From the NCBI RefSeq assembly GCF_000411455.1, contig NZ_KE150457.1:872474-936473 (forward strand): DNA of 64,000 nt, read 5' to 3'. The notes beneath the pieces are model-generated. The model was not told the DNA's origin and did no database searches. It was given only the letters and a program-made list of their open reading frames with translations. The translations under genes and the position numbers were made by a program. The number at the start of each line of letters is the position of its first letter. Position 1 is the first letter of the stretch. This DNA comes from Microbacterium sp. oral taxon 186 str. F0373. GTDB taxonomy: Bacteria; Actinomycetota; Actinomycetes; Actinomycetales; Microbacteriaceae. Positions 37,712-45,917 of the stretch are shown in pieces.

Positions 37712-38458
37712 TCAGCGTCCGAGCACCATCCCCCCGTTGGCAGAGATGATCTGCGCCGTCACCCATCCGGCATCCGGACCGAGCAGCCAGGCGATGATCC
37801 CGCCGATCTCCTCGGCCGTGCCCACCCGGCCGACGAGGGTCTGCGCGATGCGGTTCTGGACGACCTCGTCCGAGACCCCCGCCCAGAACTCGGTGCCGGG
37901 CACGAATCCCGGTGCGACGACGTTGGCGGTGCCGCCGAAGCGGCCCAGCTGTGCGGCGAGATCGAACATCCACGCGTGCAGGGCCGCTTTGGACGCACCG
38001 TACGAACCAGTGCGCGAGCCGCGCAGAGCCGCCACCGACGACAGCAGCACGACGCGTCCCCCGTCGGCTTCCAGCGCGGGTCGCAGTGCTTCGACCAGCA
38101 GAACCGCGGTCATCACGTTGAGGTCGAATCCCGCATGCCAGTGATCGCGGATGGCTTCGAGGCTGTCGTCGGATGCCGCGGGGGCGTTCCCCCCGGCGGA
38201 GGCGACGACGCCCGCGCAGCCGAGTCCCGCCTCTCGCACGGCACCGGCCACCCGGCGCGCGCCGTCGGGAGTGCTGACATCGGCATCCACGACGAGGAAC
38301 GACGCCGGGTCGTGGGCGGCGACCTCCTGGAGCGGACCGAGGCGGCGGCCGACGAGGGTGACGTGGCGGCCCGAGGCGGCGAGCCGGAGGGCCGCGGCAC
38401 GGCCGATGCCGGTGCCGGCACCGGAGACGACGACGGTGGAGCGAGGCGGGTCGTTCAT
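37712..38458 (-). CDS. Short-chain dehydrogenase/reductase
   Basis: 248 aa NAD(P)-dependent oxidoreductase. Cofactor motif SGAGTGIGRA, the NAG position as ASAGGN, catalytic serine in LLSSVAALRG, and YGASK as YxxxK. The C-terminal part GRVGTAEEIGGIIAWLL is typical. Just 9 bp separate it from the MFS gene upstream on the same strand, so the two may be an operon. Substrate unknown. Confidence 0.9.
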   Translation of the reverse strand: MNDPPRSTVVVSGAGTGIGRAAALRLAASGRHVTLVGRRLGPLQEVAAHDPASFLVVDADVSTPDGARRVAGAVREAGLGCAGVVASAGGNAPAASDDSLEAIRDHWHAGFDLNVMTAVLLVEALRPALEADGGRVVLLSSVAALRGSRTGSYGASKAALHAWMFDLAAQLGRFGGTANVVAPGFVPGTEFWAGVSDEVVQNRIAQTLVGRVGTAEEIGGIIAWLLGPDAGWVTAQIISANGGMVLGR

Positions 38459-38467
38459 GACACCACG

Positions 38468-39673
38468 CTAACGGTGCATACCGCGGTCTCGGCGCGGAGT
38501 GATCGCGAGTGCGGCGAGCGGCGTCGAGCCGACCAGCGCGAACGCCAGGGGGTAGCCCACCAGAGTGATGAGGCCCCCGACCAGCGGCCCGACCGCCGAC
38601 GCCGCGACGAACTGCCCGGTGTTCTGGATGCCGAGGGCTCGGCCCGACCAGAAGGGTCCGGCCGCCTCCGCGACCGAGGTGTAGGCGAGGCCGTTGTCGG
38701 CGACGGCGATCGTGGACGCGACGAGGTACAGCACGCCGACGAGCGCGTCCGCGTGCACGGCACCGGCCGCCGCGAGCGCCGCCATCGCCACCACGCCGGC
38801 ACCGGCGACCCAGCGCAGCACGCCGACGCGGGTGCCGACGCGATCACTGAGGTGGCCGACGACGATCCTGCCCACCGCGCCCACGAACTGCGATGCCGCC
38901 ACGAGCGCGCCGGCCGCCGACGCACTCCATCCCACCGCCGTCACCAACCACACCAGGCCGAAGATCGACAACGCGAACTGCGGGACGACGAGAAGAGCCG
39001 AGGCGAGGTGGATGCGCACCAGGAACGCGCTGGCGCGATAGGGGTTGGTCGCGGCATCCGCCGGGCCGATGCGGCGCGCGGGACGCGGAGGATTGCGGAT
39101 GCCCCAGGCGCAGAGCAGGGCGAGCGCGCCGGTCACCCCCGCGGCGACGACGAAGGGCACGGCGAGCCCGCCCTCGGCCAGCGGTGGAACCGTCAGTGCT
39201 GCGGTCGCGACGCCGAGCGGCTGTGACATCTGTCGGATGCCCATCGCGAGTCCCCGGCGCTGCACCGGGAACCAGCCGATCACGACGCGACCGCTCGCGG
39301 CGTTCGTGCTGGCCGACGCGGCGCCCCCGCACGCGAGGAGCACACCGAAGGCGACGTAGCCGTCACTGCTCGCCGCAGCGGCCGCGAGCGAGAACACGGC
39401 GGTGAGGACGAGCCCGCCGGCGATGATCTGCCGTTCGCCGTACCTGTCGGTGAGCACGCCCCACACGACGAGCGTGCACACCATGCCGAGAGTGGGCGCC
39501 GATGCGAGCAGACCCGCCTGAGCGAGGGGCATGGCGCGCTGAGTGTGCAGGAGAGGGATCAGGTAGGCCGGCGCCGAGACGAGGAGGGTTCCGGCGGCCT
39601 GCGCCAACACCCCCAGCGCCAGCATCACCCACGCCCGCGTGGGCGTCGCTGTCGTCGTGTTCGTGCTCGGCAT
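38468..39673 (-). CDS. MFS transporter (oxalate/formate or CynX-like)
   Basis: About 401 aa, 12 membrane segments, with the MFS loop motif GVLTDRYGERQI. I start at the ATG giving MPSTNTTTATP because GGAGG at 39686-39682 is 8 bp away; a GTG at 39697 overlaps the operator. It is divergent from a GntR gene, with two palindromic sites between them, which suggests GntR control of this transporter and the SDR gene behind it. Confidence 0.88.
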   Translation of the reverse strand: MPSTNTTTATPTRAWVMLALGVLAQAAGTLLVSAPAYLIPLLHTQRAMPLAQAGLLASAPTLGMVCTLVVWGVLTDRYGERQIIAGGLVLTAVFSLAAAAASSDGYVAFGVLLACGGAASASTNAASGRVVIGWFPVQRRGLAMGIRQMSQPLGVATAALTVPPLAEGGLAVPFVVAAGVTGALALLCAWGIRNPPRPARRIGPADAATNPYRASAFLVRIHLASALLVVPQFALSIFGLVWLVTAVGWSASAAGALVAASQFVGAVGRIVVGHLSDRVGTRVGVLRWVAGAGVVAMAALAAAGAVHADALVGVLYLVASTIAVADNGLAYTSVAEAAGPFWSGRALGIQNTGQFVAASAVGPLVGGLITLVGYPLAFALVGSTPLAALAITPRRDRGMHR

Positions 39674-39699
39674 CGTCTGATCCTCCGTCGGGTACACTC

Positions 39700-39722
39700 T
39701 GGTATACCACCCTGGTACACCA
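39700..39722. promoter_or_regulatory. Twin GntR operators
   Basis: TGGTATACCA (39700-39709), a perfect palindrome, and TGGTACACCA (39713-39722), one base different from palindromic symmetry, are 13 bp apart. They match the TGGTNNACCA-type sites of FadR-subfamily GntR proteins. TATACC at 39706-39701 on the minus strand is a probable -10 for the MFS gene, so binding should repress it. Confidence 0.8.
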
Positions 39723-39732
39723 GAGGAGCGAC

Positions 39733-40419
39733 GTGACCACTTCCCCCGAGACCGGCGGTCCGTACGAGCGCCTGCGCGCCGCCATCCTGTCCCTCGAGTT
39801 GTTGCCGGGTGAGCGGCTGAGCGAACGCGGACTCGAGTCGATGCTCGGTGGGTCGCGCACCCCCATCCGCGCCGCCCTCATGCGCCTCGAGAACGAGGGA
39901 CTGACACGGCGCGATGACCGCACCTGGCGCGTGACGCCGATCGACCTCAGCGAGATCCGCGCGCTCATGGAGTACCGCGAGGCGCTCGAGACCGCCGTCG
40001 TCGCACTCGCGGTGGACCGCGCCGACGATGCCGAACTGGACAGCCTCGGCGCGATCGCCCGTGCCGGCGGCGAGCACGACGACGCCGACGCCGTACTGCG
40101 CGACGGCAGCGACTTCCACGTCGCCCTGGCACGACTGTCGCGCAATGCATTCCTCGTCGACGCGATCGCCGGCACGCTCGTGCGCCTCAGCCGCACCCGC
40201 TGGCTCGAGGTGCGCAGCGCCGCCTCCCGCGCCCACGCCGCCGCCGAGCACCGGGAGATCGTGGCCGCGGTCGCTGCCCGGGATGCCGAGCGCGCGCGTG
40301 AGCTCGTCGTCGCACACGGCCGCGGCACGCGCGACCGCGTGCTCGCATCGCTGTCGGAGGAACGCCTGCGGCTGCGCGGGCGAGGTCTGTCGATCGTGGA
40401 GTCGGCAGCGGCGGGCTGA
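39733..40419 (+). CDS. GntR-family regulator (FCD subfamily)
   Basis: 228 aa. Helix-turn-helix LSERGLESMLGGSRTPIRAALMRLENEGL, of which GSRTPIRAAL is the recognition helix; the FCD domain follows (EIRALMEYREALETAVVALA). GTG start with AGAGGAG at 39723-39729. The twin operators immediately upstream make autoregulation and control of the divergent MFS-SDR pair likely. Confidence 0.9.
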   Translation: MTTSPETGGPYERLRAAILSLELLPGERLSERGLESMLGGSRTPIRAALMRLENEGLTRRDDRTWRVTPIDLSEIRALMEYREALETAVVALAVDRADDAELDSLGAIARAGGEHDDADAVLRDGSDFHVALARLSRNAFLVDAIAGTLVRLSRTRWLEVRSAASRAHAAAEHREIVAAVAARDAERARELVVAHGRGTRDRVLASLSEERLRLRGRGLSIVESAAAG

Positions 40420-40431
40420 GCTCGCGCCCCG

Positions 40432-40650
40432 TCACCTTCCGACGGTGGGCGGTGGCATGGTTCCGACGACGCCGACGCGCTCCACCCGCCCGCTCAGCGT
40501 CGGCGCGATGTCCACCTCGACGCCGACGACACGATGTATCCAGTCGGCGACCGCCCCGAGGGCGTCGTGGTTGAAGCTCGTCATCTCTCCGGGGTTGACG
40601 CTGCCGTCGGGGAGGAGGGAGTCCCAGCGCTCCCAGATCGTCGTCGCGCG
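40432..40650 (-). pseudogene. C-terminal remnant of a GH78 alpha-L-rhamnosidase
   Basis: On the minus strand this reads ATTIWERWDSLLPDG, then NPGEMTSFNHDALGAVADW, then IHRVVG, a block diagnostic of the catalytic (alpha/alpha)6 domain end of GH78 rhamnosidases (about 900-1000 aa). It then continues into an unrelated tail and stops. No start codon or upstream domain remains. It ends abruptly where an SGNH remnant on the other strand begins. Confidence 0.75.
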
Positions 40651-40875
40651 ATGAATCTCCGTGTCGTGCGCGACGCCGTCTCGAGGGTGCTCGCCGAGCG
40701 TAGGGATGATCCGCGCCTCTTCTTCCTCGACGGCCGGGATCTGCTCCCGGATGCCGAGGTGTCAGACCTCGACGATGGCCTGCACCCGAACGCCGCCGCC
40801 TACGAGCGGATGGGCATCAGCTTCGCGGAGCGCGCGTTCGCTGCCGGTACGCCGTTGGCCGCGCCGCGCGTCTGA
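40651..40875 (+). pseudogene. C-terminal remnant of an SGNH/GDSL hydrolase
   Basis: 74 codons encode VRDAVSRVLAERR, LFFLDGRDLLPDAE and DDGLHPNAAAYERMG. The DGLHPN motif holds the catalytic Asp/His pair (block V) of SGNH esterases. The N-terminal GDS block, the oxyanion-hole residues and about 150 further aa are missing. An ATG starts this frame exactly at the junction with the rhamnosidase remnant, but no ribosome binding site is visible. Confidence 0.7.
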
Positions 40876-40937
40876 GTGTCGGCCCGCAGCGACGTCCCCT
40901 GTCGCGACCGGGTGAGGCGACGTACCATTCGTTCCAA

Positions 40938-41606
40938 ATGAGTGCCACCCTCGCCCCGATCGAGCTCGTCAGCGGGATGATCCTGAGTGACGAGATCTAC
41001 GCGCGCATCGGCGCGGCGATCGCCGACGGCACTTTCCCTCCCGGACATCGCCTCCGCGATGTCGAGCTCGCCCAGCAGCTGGGAGTCTCGCGAACACCCG
41101 TCCGAGAAGCACTGCAACGACTGGAGCGCTTCGGGCTCGTCGAGATCGCGGTCGGCCGCTACACCCGTGTCACCGCGCCCAGCGACGCACTGCGCCGCGA
41201 CACAGGCGAGTTCGCCGCCTACTTCCTGGGCAATGCGCTCAGCCTTTCGCTGTCACGGTGCTCGGACGACGACCTGGCCGAGCTGGTCGCCACGGTGGAT
41301 GCCGCGCTCGCGGGCATCGACACCGGCAACGCGGCCGCGGTGTTCTCCGCGGCATCCCGCCTGGGCATCGTCGCTGCGCGGGCGACCGGCAACAGCGTGT
41401 TCGACACGATCATCCATGAGACCTCGATCGTCGTCGAACGCAATCTGCGCGGATGGTCGGGGGTCCGGGCCGAGGCCGCGCCGCGCCGCGAGAACTGGCA
41501 GCTGCTGCGTGACCGGATCGCGGCGCGCGACGCGGCCGGCGCCGAAGAGACCATCCGGCGGCTGTACGGCGTCACGCCCGGCGCCGCGCAGCCCGCGCAC
41601 CCGTGA
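40938..41606 (+). CDS. GntR-family regulator (FCD subfamily), paralogue
   Basis: 222 aa, closely similar throughout to the GntR protein at 37018-37665 (both have SRTPVREALQRLERFGLVEI and VERNLRGW). The -10-like TACCAT (40923-40928) lies nine bases before the ATG and no ribosome binding site is seen, so the message is leaderless or nearly so. Target genes are unknown; the remnants upstream may be the remains of its regulon. Confidence 0.9.
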   Translation: MSATLAPIELVSGMILSDEIYARIGAAIADGTFPPGHRLRDVELAQQLGVSRTPVREALQRLERFGLVEIAVGRYTRVTAPSDALRRDTGEFAAYFLGNALSLSLSRCSDDDLAELVATVDAALAGIDTGNAAAVFSAASRLGIVAARATGNSVFDTIIHETSIVVERNLRGWSGVRAEAAPRRENWQLLRDRIAARDAAGAEETIRRLYGVTPGAAQPAHP

Positions 41607-41631
41607 GGCCCGTTCGGCCGGGGGTACATCG

Positions 41632-41677
41632 ACGAAGAGGCCGGGCCCGGATCTGATGTCCGGCCCGGCCTCTTCGT
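41632..41677. terminator. Bidirectional terminator between GntR gene and tRNA-Leu
   Basis: ACGAAGAGGCCGGGCCCGG (41632-41650) pairs with CCGGCCCGGCCTCTTCGT (41660-41677), with one bulged base, around 9 nt. It separates a plus-strand regulator from a minus-strand tRNA and can end both transcripts. Confidence 0.9.
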
Positions 41678-41689
41678 TCGCACGTCCTG

Positions 41690-41773
41690 TGCGCGAGGGG
41701 GGAGTTGAACCCCCACGCCCTTTCGGGCACTGGCACCTGAAGCCAGCGCGTCTGCCTATTCCGCCACTCGCGC
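41690..41773 (-). tRNA. tRNA-Leu (anticodon CAG)
   Basis: 84-nt class II tRNA. Acceptor stem GCGCGAG pairs with CTCGCGC; the anticodon stem CTGGC/GCCAG encloses loop TTCAGGT (anticodon CAG); a long variable arm GTGCCCGAAAGGGCGT is present, as expected for leucine; the T loop is GTTCAACTC. CCA is not encoded. Confidence 0.96.
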
Positions 41774-41832
41774 GAGCCGCGACATCCGAAGATCTCACGG
41801 ACTCAACTTCCCGAGGATATCACGCCCCGAGA

Positions 41833-41918
41833 CCCGTTTCGACTCGGCGGTGCCTGCCTCGCTCCACGCACGGGCCGGCCACCTCCCGGTCGTTGAGCGC
41901 GCGCAGCGAGTCGAAACG
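41833..41918. repeat. Inverted copies of a GTCGTTGAG...GAGTCGAAACG intergenic repeat
   Basis: CCCGTTTCGACTCG (41833-41846) and GGTCGTTGAGCGCGCGCAGC plus GAGTCGAAACG (41888-41918) share the inverted sequence CGTTTCGACTCG / CGAGTCGAAACG. The longer part matches the tandem repeat at 56186-56292. It lies before the fhaA promoter (TAGCAT at 41963-41968). Confidence 0.75.
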
Positions 41919-42000
41919 CAGCGCCCGCCCCGCACGTTCCGCGTCTGCTCAGCCTGTGCAACTAGCATGTACGCACCGGTCGGCGATCCTGAGGAGCCCT

Positions 42001-42732
42001 GTGGGACTACTGGACAGCTTCGAGAAGGGACTCGAGCGCGCAGTCAACAGCGCGTTCGCGAAGTCCTTCCGTAGCGGCATTCAGCCCGTCGAGATCGCGG
42101 CCGCCCTGCGCAGCGAACTCGACGCGAAGGCTGCTGTCGTCAGCCGCGACCGCATTCTCGCCCCGAACACCTTCGAGGTGCGCATGTCGCCGGCCGATGC
42201 CGAGCGCATGCTGGGTCTGGGCAGCGCGCTCGACTCCGAACTGCACACCCTCGTCGACGCCCACGCGAAGGCGCAGGGGTTCAGCTTCGCCGGCCCCGTC
42301 ACCATCGCTTTGGCCGGTGACCCCACCCTCTCGACGGGCACGCTGCGCGTAGCCTCGCAGACCGCGGCCGGCCAGGTCGCCTGGCGCGGCGTCGTCGAGA
42401 TCGCCGGAGCCTCGCACACCCTCGCGAAGGGGCGCACCGTCATCGGGCGCGGCAGCGATGCCGACATCACGATCCTGGATGCCGGGACCAGCCGTCGTCA
42501 CGTCGAGATCCTCTGGGACGGCGAGCGCGCCATGGTGCGCGACATGGGCTCGACCAACGGCACGCAGCTGAACGGCACGAAGATCGCCGAAGCGCCGCTG
42601 CCCCCCGACTCGGTGGTCACGATCGGCCGCACCGACATCGTCTTCCGCGTCATCGCACAGGCCGCGCCCCCTCGCCCCACGACCTCTGCCGCCGACGCGA
42701 CCCGCGCCTTTGGAATCGGAGGACCCGCGTGA
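42001..42732 (+). CDS. fhaA: FhaA, DUF3662 and FHA domain protein
   Basis: 243 aa. An N-terminal DUF3662 domain (LLDSFEKGLERAVNSAFAKSF, shown in part) and, after a linker, a C-terminal FHA domain (TVIGRGSDADITI, SRRHVEI, STNGTQLNG) that binds phosphothreonine. In mycobacteria FhaA partners phosphorylated MviN and PknB to control peptidoglycan precursor supply. GTG start with GAGGAG upstream. First gene of the seven-gene division/kinase cluster. Confidence 0.93.
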   Translation: MGLLDSFEKGLERAVNSAFAKSFRSGIQPVEIAAALRSELDAKAAVVSRDRILAPNTFEVRMSPADAERMLGLGSALDSELHTLVDAHAKAQGFSFAGPVTIALAGDPTLSTGTLRVASQTAAGQVAWRGVVEIAGASHTLAKGRTVIGRGSDADITILDAGTSRRHVEILWDGERAMVRDMGSTNGTQLNGTKIAEAPLPPDSVVTIGRTDIVFRVIAQAAPPRPTTSAADATRAFGIGGPA

Positions 42733-43280
42733 GCGAGTTGACTCTCCTGCTGCTGCAGATCGGCTTCCTGATCCTGCTGTGGTTCTTCGTCTTCGCCGTC
42801 GTCTACTCCTTGCGCGCAGACCTCTTCGGCGTCAAAGTGCGAAAGCTCCCCGAACCCGCGGCCGCCGGCGTGGGCGTCGCAGCCGCGGCATCCGCACCGC
42901 CCGCCGCTCAGGCGGCGACGGCACCCATCGCCCCCGCGACTCCTGCCGCCGCGCCGAACGCAGGCGGCCCGCAGAAGGCGACCCGCGACGCCGTGTCGCG
43001 CATCGTGATCACGAGCGGCCCGAAGGCCGGCCTCGAGCTTCCGCTCGGCTCGGAGGCGCTCACGATCGGCCGCTCGAGCGAGTCGGGTCTCGTGATCCGC
43101 GACGACTACACTTCCAGCCACCACGCGCGCCTCCTGCTGTGGGGCGACCAGTGGATGATCCAGGACCTCGACTCCACCAACGGCACCTGGCACGACGGTG
43201 CCCGCGTGAGCACGCCGGTTCCCGTTCGCGTGGGAGCGCCGATCAAGGTCGGCGCGACGACGTTCGAGCTGAGGAAGTAG
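42729..43280 (+). CDS. fhaB: FhaB/FipA, membrane FHA protein
   Basis: 183 aa. One N-terminal membrane segment (LTLLLLQIGFLILLWFFVFA), an alanine/proline-rich linker and a C-terminal FHA domain (LTIGRSSESGLVI, SSHHARL, STNGTW). It acts in FtsZ/FtsQ-linked cell-division complexes in mycobacteria. GTG overlaps the fhaA stop by 4 bp. Confidence 0.93.
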   Translation: MSELTLLLLQIGFLILLWFFVFAVVYSLRADLFGVKVRKLPEPAAAGVGVAAAASAPPAAQAATAPIAPATPAAAPNAGGPQKATRDAVSRIVITSGPKAGLELPLGSEALTIGRSSESGLVIRDDYTSSHHARLLLWGDQWMIQDLDSTNGTWHDGARVSTPVPVRVGAPIKVGATTFELRK

Positions 43281-43290
43281 CCCGCCTCTC

Positions 43291-44529
43291 ATGGTCTTCG
43301 AGGGATCGAGCGTCGCCATCTCCCATACGGGGAAGGTGCGCTCCAACAATCAGGATTCGGGCTACGCCGGCTCGAACCTCTTCGTCGTCGCCGACGGCAT
43401 GGGGGGCCATGCCGGGGGTGACGTCGCCTCGAGCATCGCCGTCCACCGCCTCAAGAATCTCGATCACCCCTACGCCTCGACCGCGGACGCCGAGCAGGCG
43501 CTGCAGGAAGCCATTTCCTCGACCGCGGGGGTGCTGATCGACACCGTCGCGCGCCGACCCGAACTCGCCGGCATGGGCACCACCGTCAGCGGCCTCATCA
43601 TGGTGGACGACTACGCCGTGATCGCCCACATCGGCGACTCGCGCATCTATCTCTACCGCGACGATGCGCTCACCCAGATCACCACCGACCACACCTTCGT
43701 GCAGCGGCTCGTCGACTCCGGTCGCATCACTCCCGAAGAGGCGCGCTACCACCCGCGCCGCTCCGTGCTCATGCGCGTGCTCGGCGACATGGACCCCGAC
43801 CCCGAGGTCGACACGTTCATCATGCCGACCCAGCCCGGCGACCGCTGGCTGCTCTGCTCCGACGGCCTCTCCGGCGTCGTCGACGACGCGCACACCAGCA
43901 AGGTGCTCGGCCACCACTATCCGCCGGGCCGCACCGCCGACCTCCTGCTCAAGCAGGCGCTCGACGGCGGAGCCCCCGACAACGTCACCGTCGTCATCGT
44001 GGACGTCGGCGGCAGCCACCCGATGTTCAGCGGCACCGCGACGATCGTCGGCTCGGCATCCAACCCGCAGGGCGTCGACGTGCCGGCCGCCCGCCCCGGG
44101 CGCACCAGCTGGTTGCACACCGCCCGCCAGGCCGCCAACGAGCCGACGCACTTCGAGCCCGCCGCCGAGTTCCTCGAGGAACTCATCGAAGAAGACCGTC
44201 GCCGTGCGCGGCGTCGGCGCATCTGGTGGGTCGTCGGCCTGATCGCGATTCTCGCCGCCCTCTCGGCAGCGGCTCTCGGTGCCTACGGCTGGACCCAGAC
44301 GCGGTACTTCGTCGGCGCCGACGCCGACACCGTCGTCATCTACCGCGGCATCCAGCAGGACATCGGCCCGATCTCGCTGTCGTCCGTCTACGAGGACACG
44401 GGCATCGTGCTGAACGACCTGCCCTTCTACCAGCGTCTCGCGGTGACCTCGACGATCTCGGCGCGCTCGCTCTCGGACGCCGAGCAGATCGTCGACACCC
44501 TGCGCACCACTCTGGAGGGTGAACGATGA
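43291..44529 (+). CDS. pstP: PP2C-type Ser/Thr phosphatase
   Basis: 412 aa. An N-terminal PP2C/PPM catalytic domain with metal-binding DGMGGH, HIGDSRIYLYRD, LCSDGLSGV and DNVTVVI. One membrane segment at about residues 312-334 is followed by an extracytoplasmic part of about 75 aa. It removes phosphate from PknA/PknB and their substrates. Located 10 bp after fhaB. Confidence 0.96.
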   Translation: MVFEGSSVAISHTGKVRSNNQDSGYAGSNLFVVADGMGGHAGGDVASSIAVHRLKNLDHPYASTADAEQALQEAISSTAGVLIDTVARRPELAGMGTTVSGLIMVDDYAVIAHIGDSRIYLYRDDALTQITTDHTFVQRLVDSGRITPEEARYHPRRSVLMRVLGDMDPDPEVDTFIMPTQPGDRWLLCSDGLSGVVDDAHTSKVLGHHYPPGRTADLLLKQALDGGAPDNVTVVIVDVGGSHPMFSGTATIVGSASNPQGVDVPAARPGRTSWLHTARQAANEPTHFEPAAEFLEELIEEDRRRARRRRIWWVVGLIAILAALSAAALGAYGWTQTRYFVGADADTVVIYRGIQQDIGPISLSSVYEDTGIVLNDLPFYQRLAVTSTISARSLSDAEQIVDTLRTTLEGER

Positions 44530-45917
44530 GCTCGGCGACAGACACCGTCCAGGCAGACACGACGGTCGTGAAGGCGCTGCGAAAGCTCCGGATGCCGCAG
44601 ACGCAGCGCAACCGCGAACTCGGTCTGCTGCTGTTCGCCTTCGCGATCAACGGCGCCGCCGTCGCCCTTGTGCAGCTGGGCGCGCTCGGCCACATCGACT
44701 GGACGTTCCTCTACTACTGCGGCGCACTGACGGTGCTGGTGCTCGGACTGCACATCGTGCTGCGCTTCAAAGCGTCGCAAGCCGACCCGTTCGTCGTCCC
44801 CATCGCGACCGTGCTGTCGGGTCTCGGCCTTGCGATGATCTACCGCATCGACATCGAGGACCAGAGCACCGGGTGGGACGCCCTCTCGACCCGCCAGCTG
44901 GTGTGGCTGGCCATCGCGAGTGCCGCTGCGGTCGCGATCGTGATCTTCCTGAAGAACTACCGCGTGCTGTTCCGCTACACGTACGTCTTCGGGTTCGTCG
45001 GCATCCTGCTGCTCGTGCTCCCCTTCGTGCCGGGGCTGGGCACCGACGCCAACGCCGATGTGTGGATCTCCATCGGCGGCCTCTTCTCCTTCCAGCCCGG
45101 CGAGCTGGCGAAGATCGCGTTGGCCATCTTCTTCGCCGGCTACCTCGTGCGCACGCGCGAAGCGCTCACCTCCGTCGGTACGCGCTTCCTCGGCATGACG
45201 TGGCCCCGTGCCCGCGAGCTCGGACCGCTCCTGCTCATCTGGCTCGCCTCGATGGCGATCATCGTCTTCCAGCGCGACCTCGGCACGGGTCTGCTCATGT
45301 TCGGCATGTTCATCGCGATGATCTACGTCGCCACGGGCAAGACGAGCTGGGCGGTGCTCGGTCTGCTGCTGGCCGTCGGCGGCGCCCTGATCGCCTCGCA
45401 GGTGCTGAGCTACGTGGGCGGGCGCTTCCAGAACTGGCTCGACGCCTTCAACCCCGCCGTCATCGACAGCGCGGGCGGCAGCTACCAGCTCGTGAGCGGC
45501 ATCTTCGGTCTGTCCGAGGGCGGCCTGCTCGGCACGGGACTCGGCCGCGGCCGCCCGGGGCTGACCCCCCTGTCGCAGAGCGACTACATCTTCCCCAGCA
45601 TCGGCGAAGAACTGGGACTGATCGGCGTCTTCGCGATCCTCTGCCTCTACATGGTGTTCGCCAGTCGCGGCATCCGCATCGGCATCGCCGGCCAAGACGA
45701 CTTCGGCAAGCTGCTGGCCACGGGCCTGTCGTTCACCATCGCGCTGCAGGTGTTCATCATGGTCGGCGGCGTCACCCGTCTCATCCCGCTCACCGGGCTC
45801 ACGACCCCGTTCCTCGCGGCGGGCGGATCGTCTCTGGTGGCCAACTGGATCGTCGTCGCGTTGCTGCTGCGCATCTCGGATGCCGTGCGTTCGCGCCCCA
45901 GGGTGGTGATCGGATGA
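44526..45917 (+). CDS. rodA: RodA/FtsW-type SEDS glycosyltransferase
   Basis: 463 aa, about 12 membrane segments. SEDS polymerases join lipid II into glycan strands. Conserved regions: FQPGELAKIALAIFFAGYL, QRDLGTGLLMFG and FPSIGEELGLIG, with catalytic-site residues in the last. ATG overlaps the pstP stop by 4 bp. It is paired with the transpeptidase gene behind it, as expected. Confidence 0.96.
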   Translation: MSSATDTVQADTTVVKALRKLRMPQTQRNRELGLLLFAFAINGAAVALVQLGALGHIDWTFLYYCGALTVLVLGLHIVLRFKASQADPFVVPIATVLSGLGLAMIYRIDIEDQSTGWDALSTRQLVWLAIASAAAVAIVIFLKNYRVLFRYTYVFGFVGILLLVLPFVPGLGTDANADVWISIGGLFSFQPGELAKIALAIFFAGYLVRTREALTSVGTRFLGMTWPRARELGPLLLIWLASMAIIVFQRDLGTGLLMFGMFIAMIYVATGKTSWAVLGLLLAVGGALIASQVLSYVGGRFQNWLDAFNPAVIDSAGGSYQLVSGIFGLSEGGLLGTGLGRGRPGLTPLSQSDYIFPSIGEELGLIGVFAILCLYMVFASRGIRIGIAGQDDFGKLLATGLSFTIALQVFIMVGGVTRLIPLTGLTTPFLAAGGSSLVANWIVVALLLRISDAVRSRPRVVIG

